Below are positions 21,901 through 35,639 of a stretch of DNA of 64,000 bases, piece after piece. The position numbers and the translations under genes are program-made. The stretch is from Lonicera japonica. Taxonomy: Eukaryota > Streptophyta > Magnoliopsida > Dipsacales > Caprifoliaceae. The notes beneath the pieces were generated by a model. It was not told where the DNA came from, did no database searches, and worked only from the letters and a program-made list of their open reading frames with translations. Location: contig CM038470.1 of assembly GCA_021464415.1 (NCBI GenBank), positions 11,172,394-11,236,393 on the forward strand. The letters are read 5' to 3'. Within the stretch, counting starts at the first letter, position 1; every line of letters begins with the position of its first letter.

Positions 21901-24044
21901 AGCTTATTCCCACAGTAACTTTTAAACAGAGACGGGCGTCTTACTGTAATTTCATATATCAGAAATGAGAGTATATATTCATCTCCTACAAAGAAAAGGT
22001 TAGTTCAAAATTTGAAGTCATAAGCTGAGTTTATATATTGCATTGAATGCTGTAATTTTAAGTAAAAGAATGACCTACATGCTGTCAGTAATGAAGAGAA
22101 GATCCAAAACTTTGTCATCTGGAGTTGTCATCACTTTTACTCTCTGAATTGTTAGCTCAAGCTCACACAGGACTTTAGTAACATCTATGGAAAAAAACCA
22201 TGACCATAGCAAAATATTTCAGAGAAAATTATAAAACACGCAAAAGCGGGAGTGAAAATTGTGGTTACCATGTAATAACCCTTTTCGGTCAAGGGAAAAA
22301 ACCTTTAACAGGTAGACTGGAGGCGGTAAGGACTTGGACTGTTGATCCAAGTAAAACGAAGGCAGAAATGAAGGACAAGCAGATACAAGCCGAGTTTTCA
22401 AGCTCTCCCAGTCAACTCTCAATGAACTTTGATTTGGTAAAACCCACAATACTATGTAACACCATCTCCCATCGGTTGAGAAATCTGCATACAGAAATTG
22501 TGAGAAAAAAAAAATGAAAGAAAAACATTGATTCAATTTGGAAAAATGAAGTGAGCCTGATAAAAAAAATTAGAAGGGAAAGGCTGCACAGCAATGGTGT
22601 ACAAATGCCATCTCATTTGTCAAAGTGAGTTTAGTGTAAAGCAATGAAAATGTAAGTCATATATATCAGTTTAGTCATACAACAGAGAGGAGAATGTGGC
22701 GTTAATATTAGGGAGAAAAAAAAAGGTGCAAGGACAAAAACTCCATCCAAAGGCTTCAGATGCGGGATCAACCATGTGTGAGGTAACTTTGTGCAAATAA
22801 TACAGAAGGGTGGGTCTAATAGCCGGTTACCCCCTCCCAGCATCCCATATTGTTGACCAAACATCAGCCTTTTGAGAGAGTCTAGACATACAGTGGAGGA
22901 GAATTTGTGGGTCTATAGGTAATCTTCTGTATAATAATTAATAAGGGATAATGGCTTCTGAACACTAAAAGTGTACAAGGCATTAACGATTGAAGGGTTT
23001 AGAGGAAAATGACTTTTCAAGGATTGAGATGAATAATGAAAATAAGCGTGATTAGAGGCCATAGCTGAAAGATGTCTTTTCGAGAATTGAGATAAAACAT
23101 ATACATGTGGTAAATCAGAGTATCAGACCTATAGTACCTTTAGTACGGTAACATGGTGATGCAACTTATTTTTATCTTAATATCATAGAAAGCAAGCATT
23201 ATGTAAAAGAGGAGCTCTGCAATTCAAAGGCCACATATCACTAAGAAACAGAAGCATACAGCTTATCTACTTCGAAGCACAGTGCCAACCAAGGCCTGCA
23301 CAATATCAGCTTATCTAGACAATAAAATTGGTTGCACATACCCAAGACTCTATGGTATCAAAGGCTGTTGGATTGGTTTACATGAAAAATACTCCAAGTC
23401 ACAAATTGTCCACCTTCCTTTTCGCAGATCTCAAATTGACAGTCTAATTTTCCTTTTTAGGGCATAATTAACTACCTAATCTAAAAATGCACCCATTGAT
23501 TAAGTTAGAAGTGTGTATTTCGTTAAAAAGGTACCAAAGTCAAAGTGTGTGTCAATTTGAGAAAGAGGGGGTAATTGAATTCCTTAAAAGAATTGGGCAT
23601 AAATAATTGAACTTAATTTGACTAGCCACCACAAAACCCTAGAATGAATGAATTTGAGAAAGTCAAGTCACCGTATGAAACAAGAACTACAATAAATACT
23701 ATCATCATTAACATTACTATAAACAGAAACTTAACAGCTAACTCTACAAAACATCTAGCATACAGATAAAAACCCTAAACCTAATCAAATTATTTAAAAA
23801 ATGAAATAAAGTAATGAATCAAGGCAAGAAAATAACTTGAAGAAATCACATCAAATATTAAGATTTATCAAAATGGAGATTAATGCTGACCTCCGCGGGT
23901 AATGTAGAGTCCGAATTCGAGCACGACCCGACACAGGTCACAGCCGAGTCCGGCCTTGTCAGGGCAGTTCACGGTAACGATGGTAGGATCGCCGGAATTC
24001 TTACTTTCTTCGATCAAAACAACGTCATCCCAAGGGATTCCCAT
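18931..24044 (-). CDS. ACR9: ACT-domain-repeat protein (ACR9/ACR10-like), 420 aa, six exons
   Basis: Exons: 24044-23891, 22484-22269, 22184-22079, 21405-21051, 20156-19872, 19077-18931. All five introns are GT-AG and the summed length is 1,263 nt (420 codons plus TGA), matching the family. ACT-type segments are visible at about residues 20-60 (VNCPDKAGLGCDLCR), 108-150 (LLKVFSLDRKGLL), 250-280 (LLQIQCLDQKGLIYDI) and 320-390 (NRGPDTELLVANPVELSGKG). The C-terminus is RRTLMGW. Family knowledge: plant ACR proteins are thought to sense amino acids or nitrogen status through ACT repeats; no catalytic domain is seen. The sequence CELELTI in the second repeat favours ACR9 over ACR10, but this is a recollection. 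Introns carry MITE-like insertions. The last exon is short (49 codons) and starts at CTATAG|GCTGAA. Confidence 0.92.
19313..19646. mobile_element. MITE-like inverted-repeat element in ACR intron 5
   Basis: gagggtgtgtctgataactt followed by acatagaaaataattggatt at the left is loosely mirrored by attctatgtgggctaaccaaac at the right. Inner palindromic pieces (ccacagaattctatg against aggaattcgattccac) support a foldback. The ends are eroded and no target duplication is certain. Confidence 0.45.
20290..20480. repeat. Solitary MITE-like end (ggttccgtttggttcatt) in ACR intron 4
   Basis: The text ggttccgtttggttcattct resembles the termini of the GGCTCGTTTGG MITEs, and the following 180 bp is rich in ggaattcc-type sequence. 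I could not find a convincing right terminus; the remainder may have been lost. Confidence 0.35.
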
Positions 24045-24299
24045 ATTCTGGATACAATACAGATAGTGTGTATCTCTCTGTGGAATTCGATGTGGCGATT
24101 TATTGAGGCATTATCGGAGTTGCAATTCTCCGGCCAGTTTTCCGGTGAGAAATAGGTTTCATTCTCTCCAGAGTGGTGAGTCAGGGTTGGTTTGTTTGTT
24201 TGTTTGTTAGGAGGAAGGGTTTCTAAATATATAATCATTACCACACCCACTGACGACGTTGAGAGAGAGAGGATGTCGGCTTTAGGGTGGGGCCATTAA

Positions 24300-25196
24300 A
24301 CGTCCTCGTCAGCATCGTCACTGGCCAGACATATAACATGCCTCTCTTAAGCATCCACGTCGCGATTATAAAATTTAAAGTTAAACTTAAAAAAAAAAAA
24401 TTAATAAGTTTTGAGATTATCCTTTCTAATAGTCATTTCTATTTAAGTAAAATTTTATATTAAAAAAAATAATAAAAAAGAAATACTCTAATCATTATTT
24501 TTATATTTATTTCTATATAAAAAAGAAGTTATATAGAGAATTTTTATATATAAAAATAGTGATAAAAAATTTTAATGTGACATAGCATGTTTTTATTGAA
24601 TATAAAAAATCCATTAACTATCTCTCATTCTTAAAAAATGCCAAGTAAAATAGAAATAGCACCATTGGTTAAATTTTATTTGAAACTTTTCTATCTATAT
24701 AATTGTATTGCTAAACAGATATAGAAATATATTAAAAGTATCATGACACATAGGATATAAATGAATTTATAAAAAATATAATTGGAGATAGCCTAAGTAT
24801 GGTATAAAAAAACTCATACCGGCGTCTTTTTTTTCATATCAATTTTGAGTTAAAGAAATATACTTTGGACAAGTGAAGCTCACAACATTTTATTTCTTTC
24901 TTCTTCTTTTTTTGTTAACTCATTTTTACGCTGTGTGGTTCATTATTTTCATAAATTATATTTTTGATCTTTCAATTTTATAACTTGTATGAATTTTTTT
25001 AAAAGACAAAATATATTTATATGATTTGTATTCAACAAACTTTGGTTATATAAATGAAAAAAGAATGGTACTTAAAAAATCAAAAAACAAAAATTGGCTT
25101 GAATTTTAAACTTTTTATATAATTACAATTTCACCCCCAAAAGATAACACCATCCAATGATTATCCAATAAGCAAATGGATTTAGCGAAGGGAAAA

Positions 25197-25227
<31 letters not shown>

Positions 25228-27140
25228 TCTATGCGAGTATGCTTCACTCGTATGGGTTATATGAGTGAGCCACACTCTCGCATGGGACTTACAAGTGAAC
25301 ACAAATTAATTAATTTGAATTTTGTTTTTTTTAAAAAAAAGGAATGATTATCTAGATTTAAAAATATTATCTTTTAGCCAATATATTTAGTTGGTTCCTC
25401 ATTCTAGTTATTGAATAAGGTTGTTAACTTTGATTAAGGTTGTTAACTTTGATTAAAAAAGCAGTAGATTTTGTTATTGGTTAAAAGGTTGCTAAAATTT
25501 TATTATGCCATTGGAATAATATTTTTAGCCAACATAGTTAAAATTAATTATAATTATTATTTTGATTATACCATTAGAGATATTCTTAAAGCACACGTTA
25601 ACATGACCCTTTATTAATATGTTAATTTACGTTTTAATTTATAATTATTATTAGAGTAACTATAATTATTATTAAAACGATGTATTATTTTAAAAATATT
25701 GTATAGCTTCTATAAATAATACTATAGTTCTAAGATGAATTAATTATTTTGACAATATGTACAATTTTCTATAAGCAATTTTGTTCACTTTTTTTATGTG
25801 AACACATTATATATGTACTATCCGAGATAAATAATTTAAACAGGAAAAGTTTAACAATCAGTAATTATTATTTAAGACTATTGTGCATTTGTGCTATTTC
25901 CAAACCGTAAAGACTCGGATTACATTACATTGTTTCGTGAATCTTGGAAAAATTGTGAAATAAAATAAAAGTTGTTTATCAGTTTATTTTGTAATAGAAG
26001 GTTTTGTCGGGATAATAATCTATAGTAGAATTGAGAGCATATTGATGTGACTACAATAAAAAATATTCAATGACTATTAATGATTCTTACAAATCTAACA
26101 AATGAGCTTTCACTTCACTTCCTTTTTATTTTAATTTATTTTTTGATTAAAAACTTACCAAATAAAATTACTGTAACATCTTCTTCTCTCGCTAACTTTT
26201 CCTCTTTCTCATATGACTCATCTTACCTTTCTCTTCCTTTATCTCCTCTCTCGCATGGTCACCAGATCCTCAACCTCATTTACACTTGGGCAGCTCACCT
26301 TCGTGAATTGTTGCTAGAAGCTTACCAATAAGATCAAGCCCCCCATCTCTCTCTCTCAAATCAACCCCCTCTCTCACACCTCTATCCTCTAACTCATTGT
26401 CTTTCTTTCTCTAAAATCAAACTCTTGCTTCTTTAACCTATCAGTCTCTCTACTTTCTATCTCCGTTTCTCCTTATTTTCTATTTTTAATAATTTTCGCT
26501 GCACCTCGGTGCCAATTTGAGGTGGGATTTTGACAGTTAGTTGGGGGTGTGTTAGGGGTGGAACAAAGTTGGTTGATTTCGGTGGTGTTAATTTCAGCAA
26601 AATAGGTAATCTTTGGGTAATTCACATGATTAAAAGTATTTTTTTATGTTGTATTATTGTCAAAATAATTATATTTTTTTTTATCATTATACAATTTTAA
26701 AAATATGTAGCACGTACAATTTTTTTAAATAATATTATATGTTTTGGTATGATCAAATAAGTAATATAAAAAATAATTGTGTATAAAAGTGTGCATGAGC
26801 TCGCTAATTGTGCGTGCTTAGTTGGGAATTATGTTGTTTGGCTTGAAGAGTCCCTCCTAGGTACGGGAGTTAATCTCCTTGGATGTGTTGAATCAAGCTT
26901 CGCCAATTGAACGAAATTTTGCTTTGCGTTGTGAGAAAAAAAAGTGCAATGTTTGGATATGAAATAAATAAAACTCTATATATGTTCTATGAGACGTTTG
27001 ATTTTATTTTGAAACAAATATTTATATTTACTTTGTTAATTTGAAAGTAATCATGGTGATGGTTTCAATTTATTGAGTTGATACTTAACATTGGCGTGAC
27101 GCATAAAGTTTTTTAGCAAGTGAGTTAAGGTTTTTCTATT
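24300..27140. other. Gene-free AT-rich region
   Basis: Very AT-rich, with no protein-like ORF. It contains an (AT)n microsatellite at 25199-25225, a short tandem duplication (ggttgttaactttgattaa, twice near 25420-25456), and C/T-rich sequence at about 26170-26480. No gene is supported. Confidence 0.6.
25199..25225. repeat. (AT)n microsatellite
   Basis: An uninterrupted run of about 13 AT dinucleotides. Confidence 0.9.
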
Positions 27141-27145
27141 GCTAA

Positions 27146-27494
27146 GCCCATGTTTGGTTAATGTTTTAAAATTCATGTTTTTAGTTTTCTACCCTAAAAG
27201 TCAATTTTGATTCACACTTTCTAAAATTTATTTAATTTTATTTTCTATCCCATAAAATTTTTTAAACACCATAACTTTAAATCAAAAAATCGGAATTAGA
27301 CAAAAATAAATAAATATTTGAAACCTACCCATTATCGAGATTTAAAAAAGAAGATCCATTATAATTATTTTTTGAGTTTTTTTGAATTGATTAAAAAAAT
27401 TCCAACAAAAATCAAATTCACGTTTCAACCTACTTTCACACTTTTCAAAAACTTAACTCAAAAACTCAACTTAAAACATCAACTAAACATGCCC
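27146..27494. mobile_element. Tourist-like MITE
   Basis: The left end GCCCATGTTTGGTTAATGTT mirrors the right end (aacatcaactaaacatgccc). Both flanks are TAA (27143-27145 and 27495-27497). Length 349 bp, no coding potential. Confidence 0.75.
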
Positions 27495-29710
27495 TAATAT
27501 TTTTTCATTTTTTTCTTTAGTGAAATTTTGACAAGTGCCTAAATGGGTACCATTTATTCTTAACATTAATGATTTTATATATAATTTTAAAGTTGATGGG
27601 GTTAAATACTAATTTTACCATTGGCCTACAAAAGTAATTCAACACTTTTACCTACAGTAAAATCTCATTTTTACCTCCACATCTCACCTAGCTCACCTAC
27701 CTTCGCCAAAAATTACCTTTTTACCCTTCATTTTTTTACTAAATTTACCTTTTTGCCATTCGACATTTACCTATAAATATCAACTCATTCATTCATTCAA
27801 AACACAACAAAAACACATAATTCTTCTCATCCAACACCATCATTCTCATCCAAGATCCATCCATCTCGTCCAAGAGATATAAAGCCATTGACAATACAAA
27901 TACAAGCCAATTCAAGAATAAATAGAATGGTCTTATACTCTCTCTTTTCATACCCCAAAAAATACAACCAACCCTTATACACTCTCTTTCCTACACAGTT
28001 TATTATTTTTCTTGTTGAAATATTTGTAATCCTAATTCTATACTTGTAAATAGAATTAATGAAGTTGTAGATAGAAAGGTTGGTAGTTTGTATTCTCATC
28101 CAAGTCAATTGCATTTGAGCTAATACAAAGCAAACATACACAAAAGGAGAACGTACTGTCGGAATAACATAAGCGCTACCGGAGGAACTTACTTTATCAA
28201 AAAATATCACGTGTTCTTCATTACGCCGCATTTATTTTTTATTCACCAATATTTGATTGTTGATTGGTTAATTATCTACTTTTAGATTTTGACATCGTCA
28301 AAAGTGAAGTTAATTTTATTGTGCAATATCTATAAAAAAAAGTTAGAGATGGCAAAATGTTTCAACTCATCAGTTTTTTAACTTTGCCCGGCTCCAATTT
28401 GTGTTGTTGTTATTCGACATTGAAGTGATATTACTAATATTACAATGGTTATGATAAGATGAACGTTTTACGGTATCTTAATATGATATGGGGTAAACTT
28501 ATAAAAGACAATCAACACTTCAAGATCATATTATAATACTTGACATTTATTACTCTTTTTTTTAATATAAACTTTTTCTATATCTTCTTTTATTCAACTG
28601 GAAAAATATAGATAATGACATACTGAATATAAACTTTTTTCTATATCTTATTTTAAATGCATTTCGACTAGTGTTTGCTCATCTCTTAATGACATATTAA
28701 TCGTAATTTATGGTCTAGAGTAAAAAAATTCCATATCCAACCCCATCTGTTAAGAAAAAAAAATCAATCACATTATGATCCTAAAAATGGTTAATAATCA
28801 ATTTCATATCCATTTTTTTATAATATCCAATATGATCTGAATTTTTTAAGATAATATTTTATCTTTTTATTATAAAATAATAAATAGGTAATAACTTTTA
28901 ACAACAAACAATATACTGAAACAAAAAAAAAATATTTAGATAATGTATTAATAATTTCAAAACAAACATAAAAAAAATATATAAATAACATTAACTTTGA
29001 CAATTGAAAACAAAATGAATTGCCCCTAGTTGTTTTCAATTTAGGTCGAGCTAGAAATTAAAGTACCCTAAACTTAAGCAAAATATAAAAATTCGGTTTT
29101 AGTTTTTAAATTTTCGAAACCCAAACTCAAACTAAATTTTTCGATTTGGTTTTATTCAGTTTTGACATATGTTTTTTTTTCCTTACTTAATTTAATATAA
29201 CAATATAATATAATAGTAATAGTAATGTCAAATTTGTTCATATTCAAATTAAAGTTATGGTTTTTTAGAAATAAGGAATAAACGTATAAATACCATGTTT
29301 TCTGTTTAGTTATTATTTTATTTATACATTTACAATAATAAAATATATTAAATAAAATAATAAATTATCTTGACATCATGTATGTTATAAAAAAACCCTA
29401 ACATTGTGTAGTTAATTCATTAATAAAGGCACGCATTAATAACTTATTTTAAGATGATCACAATATGCAGTTAATAAAAAAATTATTCTTATAAAAAACT
29501 TTTTTTTTGTATTATAATATAATTAATGTGTATCCTTATAATATATATTAATATTTTTTTATTTTTCTTATACCTAATTTAATTTACTTGAGTTTAGTTT
29601 GATTTTTAACTAACTTACTCTAAATTCAAACCAAACTATTCAATTTTTGATTTTTTGATTTTATTTTTTTTCTAAATCAAAATTTTCTAAATTATTTAAT
29701 CAATTTTCAG
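27495..29710. other. Intergenic region with a promoter-like patch but no recognisable gene
   Basis: Between about 27600 and 27830 the sequence reads like a plant promoter and leader: a C-poor stretch, TATA-like cctataaatatc near 27770, then a CA-rich leader-like tract. No coding sequence follows; the only long frame (minus, 27827-28231) resembles no family I know. The start gttaaatactaattttacca looks like a Mutator-type end. The remainder is AT-rich without features. Confidence 0.4.
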
Positions 29711-29720
29711 ATCGAGCTTA

Positions 29721-30043
29721 GGCCTCGTTTGGTTCACGGAAAGGAAATCGATTCCCTTATCTTTCCCATGGAGGTGGGAAAGTAAATTTCCTGTCAAATT
29801 TCCTTTCTTGTGTTTGGTAAACCATGGAAAGTATTTAGGAAATAGTATTATTGTCTAAAATTTGTGTAATAAATACTTGGAAAACCACATGGGAAAATCA
29901 ATCCCATGTGTTTTGGGAGGAATAGTTTTACCCCCTACTTTTCTCTCTCTCAGAAAAGTGTTTTCGGAATTTGTGTTTATCAAATAAAAAAAAAAAACGA
30001 TTTTCTTTTCTCAAATATTAAAATCTGTGAACCAGACGAGGTC
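29721..30043. mobile_element. Tourist-like MITE (GGCCTCGTTTGGTTCACGG family), copy B
   Basis: The left end GGCCTCGTTTGGTTCACGG and the right end ctgtgaaccagacgaggtc are inverted, flanked by TTA on both sides (29718-29720 and 30044-30046). The body matches 8422-8710 closely (accacatgggaaaatcaat, ttttgggaggaat). The 3-bp TTA duplication assigns the family to PIF/Harbinger-Tourist. Confidence 0.8.
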
Positions 30044-30049
30044 TTAGTA

Positions 30050-30430
30050 CCTTTCCTCCGCCGCCAGTGCGTTGGCATACTAAATGATGTGGTGCGAAGA
30101 CAAGGCGCGTTCTGTAGCGCCCCAAACTTAAACAGTCAGACCCAAGTCAATCATCTTCTCTCCTCAAGTCCTCCAATAAATAATTATGAGTTTTGTCTTT
30201 TTAATTCTCCAGATAGCGATCGAGGAAGACGCTCTAATTGGAACCGTTGGATTATTCCTCAACTTGCGCCTCTTTTTTTTATTTTTTGTAGATAACTTGT
30301 CGCTGTTCATGAGAGTGAGAATGGAGACCACATAAAATAAAATAAATAGTTGGTAGGCTATAGTGGGAGAGACAACATTGCTTGGTTAGTATATTTTATT
30401 ACAAATAATTGGTATTATAAAATTATTATT
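30050..30430. other. GC-richer spacer without a recognised gene
   Basis: Sequence from about 30050 to 30250 is less AT-rich than its surroundings and stays open on the plus strand through the end of the MITE, but the peptide resembles nothing I recognise and has no clear start of its own. It may be a decayed gene fragment. Confidence 0.3.
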
Positions 30431-30439
30431 CCAAATCGT

Positions 30440-31530
30440 TATTGGGCATAAAATATTCAGAAAGTACAAATCTATCACTATTTAACATGATTTTTCATAT
30501 TCACGTGGGCCTTCTTTAACTTAGATTGTTTGTCGCGTTTGTGTTGTTGATTTTTCATCTTTACAAGAAATATTTTAATTTGAACAATTATTATTATAGA
30601 TTAATTAGGCCAAACATTTTTTAGCATAAAATATCTGTTAAAAAAGGATTTTGATAATTACGTAGTTAAGTGGAGGGACTCTTCTAACTCATTGTTTGTC
30701 GCATTATTTATATTTGTATTAAAACTTCTTTTCTAACAAAAAATAGTGTAATTCTATTGTTTTAATTATAATATTTATATATATTTTTACAATATATCCA
30801 ACACTCCATTGAAATATAAAATATGACTATTATTTGACCTTTTACGACGTTATTTTACTATGTTAAAACTGTAATTGTTTTGATAATTATTGTAGAGTCA
30901 AGTATTTGTGGTTGCTTATAATCAATTTTACATGCGTATAAGAATTCTATGTTATAGATAGGCCTGCCAGTATGTGACACAACACAAAATTGATGCAAAT
31001 TTTATGAGTACAGGTGAAACCTTAACAAGTGCGAGTCATAAATGAATCGACTTGATATACTCGTTTATAAATACAAATCTTTTTTGTTTAGTTATAGTTT
31101 TAATTTGAACAATTATTATTATAAATTAATTATGCCAAACATTTTGAACATTTTGGGCATAAAATATTGAAAAAGTGTAATCTATCTCTATTAAGAGGAT
31201 TTTGATATTTTACCTAGTACGGTAAATGGAGGGGCTCTTCTAACTCGTTGTTTGTCGCACTATTTTGTGTTCGTATTAACACTTATTTTTTAACAACAAA
31301 TGGTGTAATTCTATTTTTTACAATTATAATGTTTGTATATACTTTTATAATATGACTATTGAAATGTAAAATATGACTTTTACGATGTTATTTTACTATA
31401 TTAAAACTATAACTGTGTTTGATAATTATTGTAGAGTATTTGTGGTTGCTTGTAATCAATTTTAATTTTATTTGTGTACAAAAAGTTTGTGCTATAAATA
31501 TGCATGGCAATTTGTGACATTTATCAAAAT
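30440..31530. repeat. Degenerate tandem duplication, two to three copies of a ~540-bp unit
   Basis: Blocks at about 30560-30960 and 31100-31500 share long stretches in the same order: tttgaacaattattattata, attaggccaaacatttt, cataaaatat, ggctcttctaactcgttgtt, tgtcgca, and tgataattattgtagagt. A third, weaker partial copy begins near 30440 (ggcataaaatattcagaaag). Divergence is high, so the duplication is old. No gene is contained in the unit. Confidence 0.65.
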
Positions 31531-31539
31531 TGACATGAT

Positions 31540-32770
31540 TTTACGGGTACGAGTTATAAATGGGTCAAAATGGGCATATAATTAACAATTTGTTTTATGT
31601 CAATTCGTGAAACTAAATAAAATTTGTTTAACTTCTTATAAAGTTAGTGTTATTTGACATTAACTAGTATATATGATTGGATTATAGATATAATATAATG
31701 GTTAATTGTGTGCTTAGCGTGTCGCTACCAGTTATTCTCTTATATGATCCAAATTGACATGTCTATTTACACGAGTTAAAATGAATTGAGTCGAATCATT
31801 CGTTAATCAAACGAGTCATATATTAATATAAAATTTCTATGTAACATCCATCCATGGGGGCAATAAAAAATGAATAATAGTATATAGATACCTATAAATT
31901 ACAATATTGTTAAAAGTATATGGAGATAAACTCCACTATTTGAATTACAAGAATATTCTAAGGTCTCCCACGAGCTCTCACTGCATCATCTGAGTACCTG
32001 TGGAAGTAAAATGTGTACGGGAAAGTACACTATACGTAGAGAATAAATGATTTTTCATGGAATTAATCCAACAATAACAGCATTTAATAAGTTCATATCA
32101 AATAACACATAAGGCCTCGTACCCAATTCTTTTATGGTTACATGCCAAATATCACTATGCCACCCTTGCCTTACCTCACCCTACCCATGTCCTCACACTG
32201 AATATTGCATAAGGGGTGTTAGATTGTTGACAAACCCGGTAGGTGTACTTAGGCTGTGTACCAATCGATATCCTTGGCATGTTAGCCAACATATATCATA
32301 AAACAAGGCCAACAATAATATCATAGAGCCAACAAATATGCAATAACGATAGGAGTATGAAGATAAGGATAACAAATAATGCTTTAGAGCTTTAAAACAA
32401 TATATACTGGGTACTTCTTATACCTTAAAATAAATATCAAGAAATATGGAAAATGAGATAATGATCCAAAACCTTGATTACAAAAACTCTGAAGTTTCTA
32501 CGTTATTGCGTTCCTCTCGATGTGCAGAGTAAATTTTTCTTAAGCCAAAATATGATCTAAAGTGGTTTATAAGTGAAATTTTTAGAGGGATCGAGCTTAG
32601 AAAACTTTTAATGGGAGCTTGGGATGATTTTGGTTTATATAAATGAAAAAATAAAGTTTATATGACCTTTTTAGTTTCACTACTGACCTACAACATACCC
32701 TCGTCAGAGACCAGTGCACTTTTGCATTTATAGGCCATTTCAACATGCACCTATTGAGCCTGATAAACCT
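31540..32770. other. Gene-free intergenic sequence
   Basis: AT-rich, with no protein-like ORF and no clear terminal repeats. Confidence 0.55.
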
Positions 32771-32780
32771 ATGTTGGTTT

Positions 32781-33359
32781 GGGGTGTGCAGAAAATTAAA
32801 AAAACCGAAAAACCGAACCGAACCGGCCCTAATCGAGCCGAACTAAGCGGTTTTTCAAGTTTTACGGTTCGATTCGGTTAAGAAATCGGACAAACGAAGT
32901 AGGTCGGTTCGGTTATCAGTTTTTGGTGTATAAAACCGACAAAAACCGAACCGAACCGACTAGTATACTTATTACATTTTTATTGGTTTTGTGTATTTAA
33001 TTAATGAGATATTTTCTTTAAAATAATATAGGTTAAATAATTAAAAAGAAATTCCAATAATAATAAATATTTAAAAAGAGAAAATGCACAAATAATCAAC
33101 AAGAAAATAAGGCCCAAAAGATAGAAAAACATATTAAAAAATTCAAATAATATAAACCCATGGCCCAAAACACTAATTTGGACCCAAGGTCCAAACCGAC
33201 AAAAACCGACCGCTCAAACCGACCGAAACCGAACCGACCCTTGTCGTTTTTAGCAGCTTTGATGGTTCGGTTGGGTTGAACTTAAACGTAAAAATTGAAA
33301 AGTCGGTTCGGTTAACGGTTTAACCGCTCGGTTTGGTTAACCGAACCGTGCACCCCCCA
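32781..33359. mobile_element. Non-autonomous hAT-like element with ACCGAACCG subterminal repeats
   Basis: The ends GGGGTGTGCAGAAAA and ccgtgcacccccca are inverted. Both flanks carry atgttggttt (32771-32780 and 33360-33369), so a target duplication of 8-10 bp is exact. Both subterminal regions are full of accgaaccg / cggttcggtt in opposite orientations, as in many plant hAT elements, where the motifs serve transposase binding. The AT-rich centre encodes nothing. Confidence 0.75.
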
Positions 33360-33369
33360 ATGTTGGTTT

Positions 33370-34470
33370 AGAAATTTGAAAAAATAAACACTTAAAATCA
33401 TTTCCATCCAAAGCTTAACCAAAACAACCAAAAGTATTAAACTTAAACCAAATGTTGGAGCATGATTACAATTAATTTAAACACAAAGTGTTACATTATA
33501 CCTACTTATTAAATAAATTGTGCATGGGTGAAGGCATGTCTCCCCTTAAATGAAATAAACACAAACTAAACTATTTGCAATGCCCAATAAAACATGCACA
33601 CCAATTTATGTTGCTAATTATTTGAATCATGACTAACATATCAATTTGAACACACTTTGGAATCTCCATAAATTTTTCTGTTGACTAATATATAGATAAT
33701 ACATAATTGTATCATCACTCTTCGATACATGTTCCCTAATTATACCGCGCAATAATTACTATTTTTGAGTATTTTTTTGCTATAATTGAATACAAACAAA
33801 CGTTTCATTCAAATAACTCCTTACATTGAAAGCTAATTTTAGTGTATTGAGTATTCAATGAACCAACACGTGTAATTATTATTTTACATTAGTGACAACT
33901 AATATGGATAACCCTTTTATGGTCTTGTAATGCGACATGCATTAAATGTATTACATTATTACAATTACATATCTTGATATCGTAATTTAAAATCATGTTG
34001 GTGTACCAACCACATTGTATTTTGCAACTGATGCTTGCACGACAGATTTTTGGCCAAGTTGCAATTTAGCAAAATCTTATTTATCTGTTATAAATATAAC
34101 AAGTATAGTCAATATTTAACATTGAGATAAAATAAATTCTACAATTATTTAAAATACGAGTGAAAAGTTTAACACATAACATATACGATTACTTGGAATA
34201 TCAAAATTATTACTAAAAACATTATAAGTAATTAAGTTTTAAAATGCTATAATACTTATTGAAATTGCTAATACATACAAAATATTGATAAAAGATAATC
34301 TGAAGTGTTAAAAGTATTTTTTATTTTATTTTTTTGATAAAATTAAAATATTTGTTGAAAAAGATGTTACAGTTACGACTTTTTAAGTTATTCATAAATT
34401 GTAAAAGAAATAGAAAAAACAAATTAAATTACTCCGTAGTAAAATTGCATGACTACAAAAGAAACTAGTT
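33370..34470. other. Gene-free AT-rich region upstream of histone H4
   Basis: No ORFs or terminal repeats were recognised in about 1.1 kb. Confidence 0.55.
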
Positions 34471-34481
34471 AGACACGTCCC

Positions 34482-35081
<600 letters not shown>

Positions 35082-35639
35082 TTTCTGTTGTGGTTGGATG
35101 TAGATTTTGTTTCTATTGTTGTGTTCTTTTTGGGTTTTTATGTAATTGGATGTTTTTGTTTCAATGAAAAGTGATGGTTACTGTTTTCAACTTCGGTTGC
35201 ATATTATGGGGATGCTGTAGTGTTGGTTTGTGTTTTTACAATTTTTTTTTTTGTGTGATGCATGTTTTTACTTGATTTGGCAGTTTTGGGTTGAGTGATG
35301 TTTGTTAGCTAACATTGCGTTTGGTGTAAGATGCAATTTCGTAGTCATTTTGCACCAATCTTGTGGCACTTGAATCTCCCTTGAAAATTTTGAATTTTGT
35401 GTGGCTGATTTTGTATAAGCGCTATGTTCTCCTTGTAGAATCTGGTGGTTTTGTATAAGTGCTATCTCCTCCTTAGGGCATTAGGCTTATTTTGGTCTGA
35501 TTTTTATGAACTGAAATTCACTGATGCTTAGCTTGGTGTATCAAAACTCATGTAAAGGAGCTGAAAGGATTTTGGTATTTGCGTTTGGGTTGCACACTGA
35601 GTTGGCTGAAAATCAATTATGACGCCTCTCTTCATCAGG

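Noticed and set aside
27827..28231. 134-codon minus-strand frame
   Set aside because: Composition follows the AT-rich sequence, with no recognisable motif; it lies antisense to a promoter-like tract.
29906..30295. 129-codon plus-strand frame
   Set aside because: The first third is MITE sequence, and the rest has no start of its own and no family resemblance.
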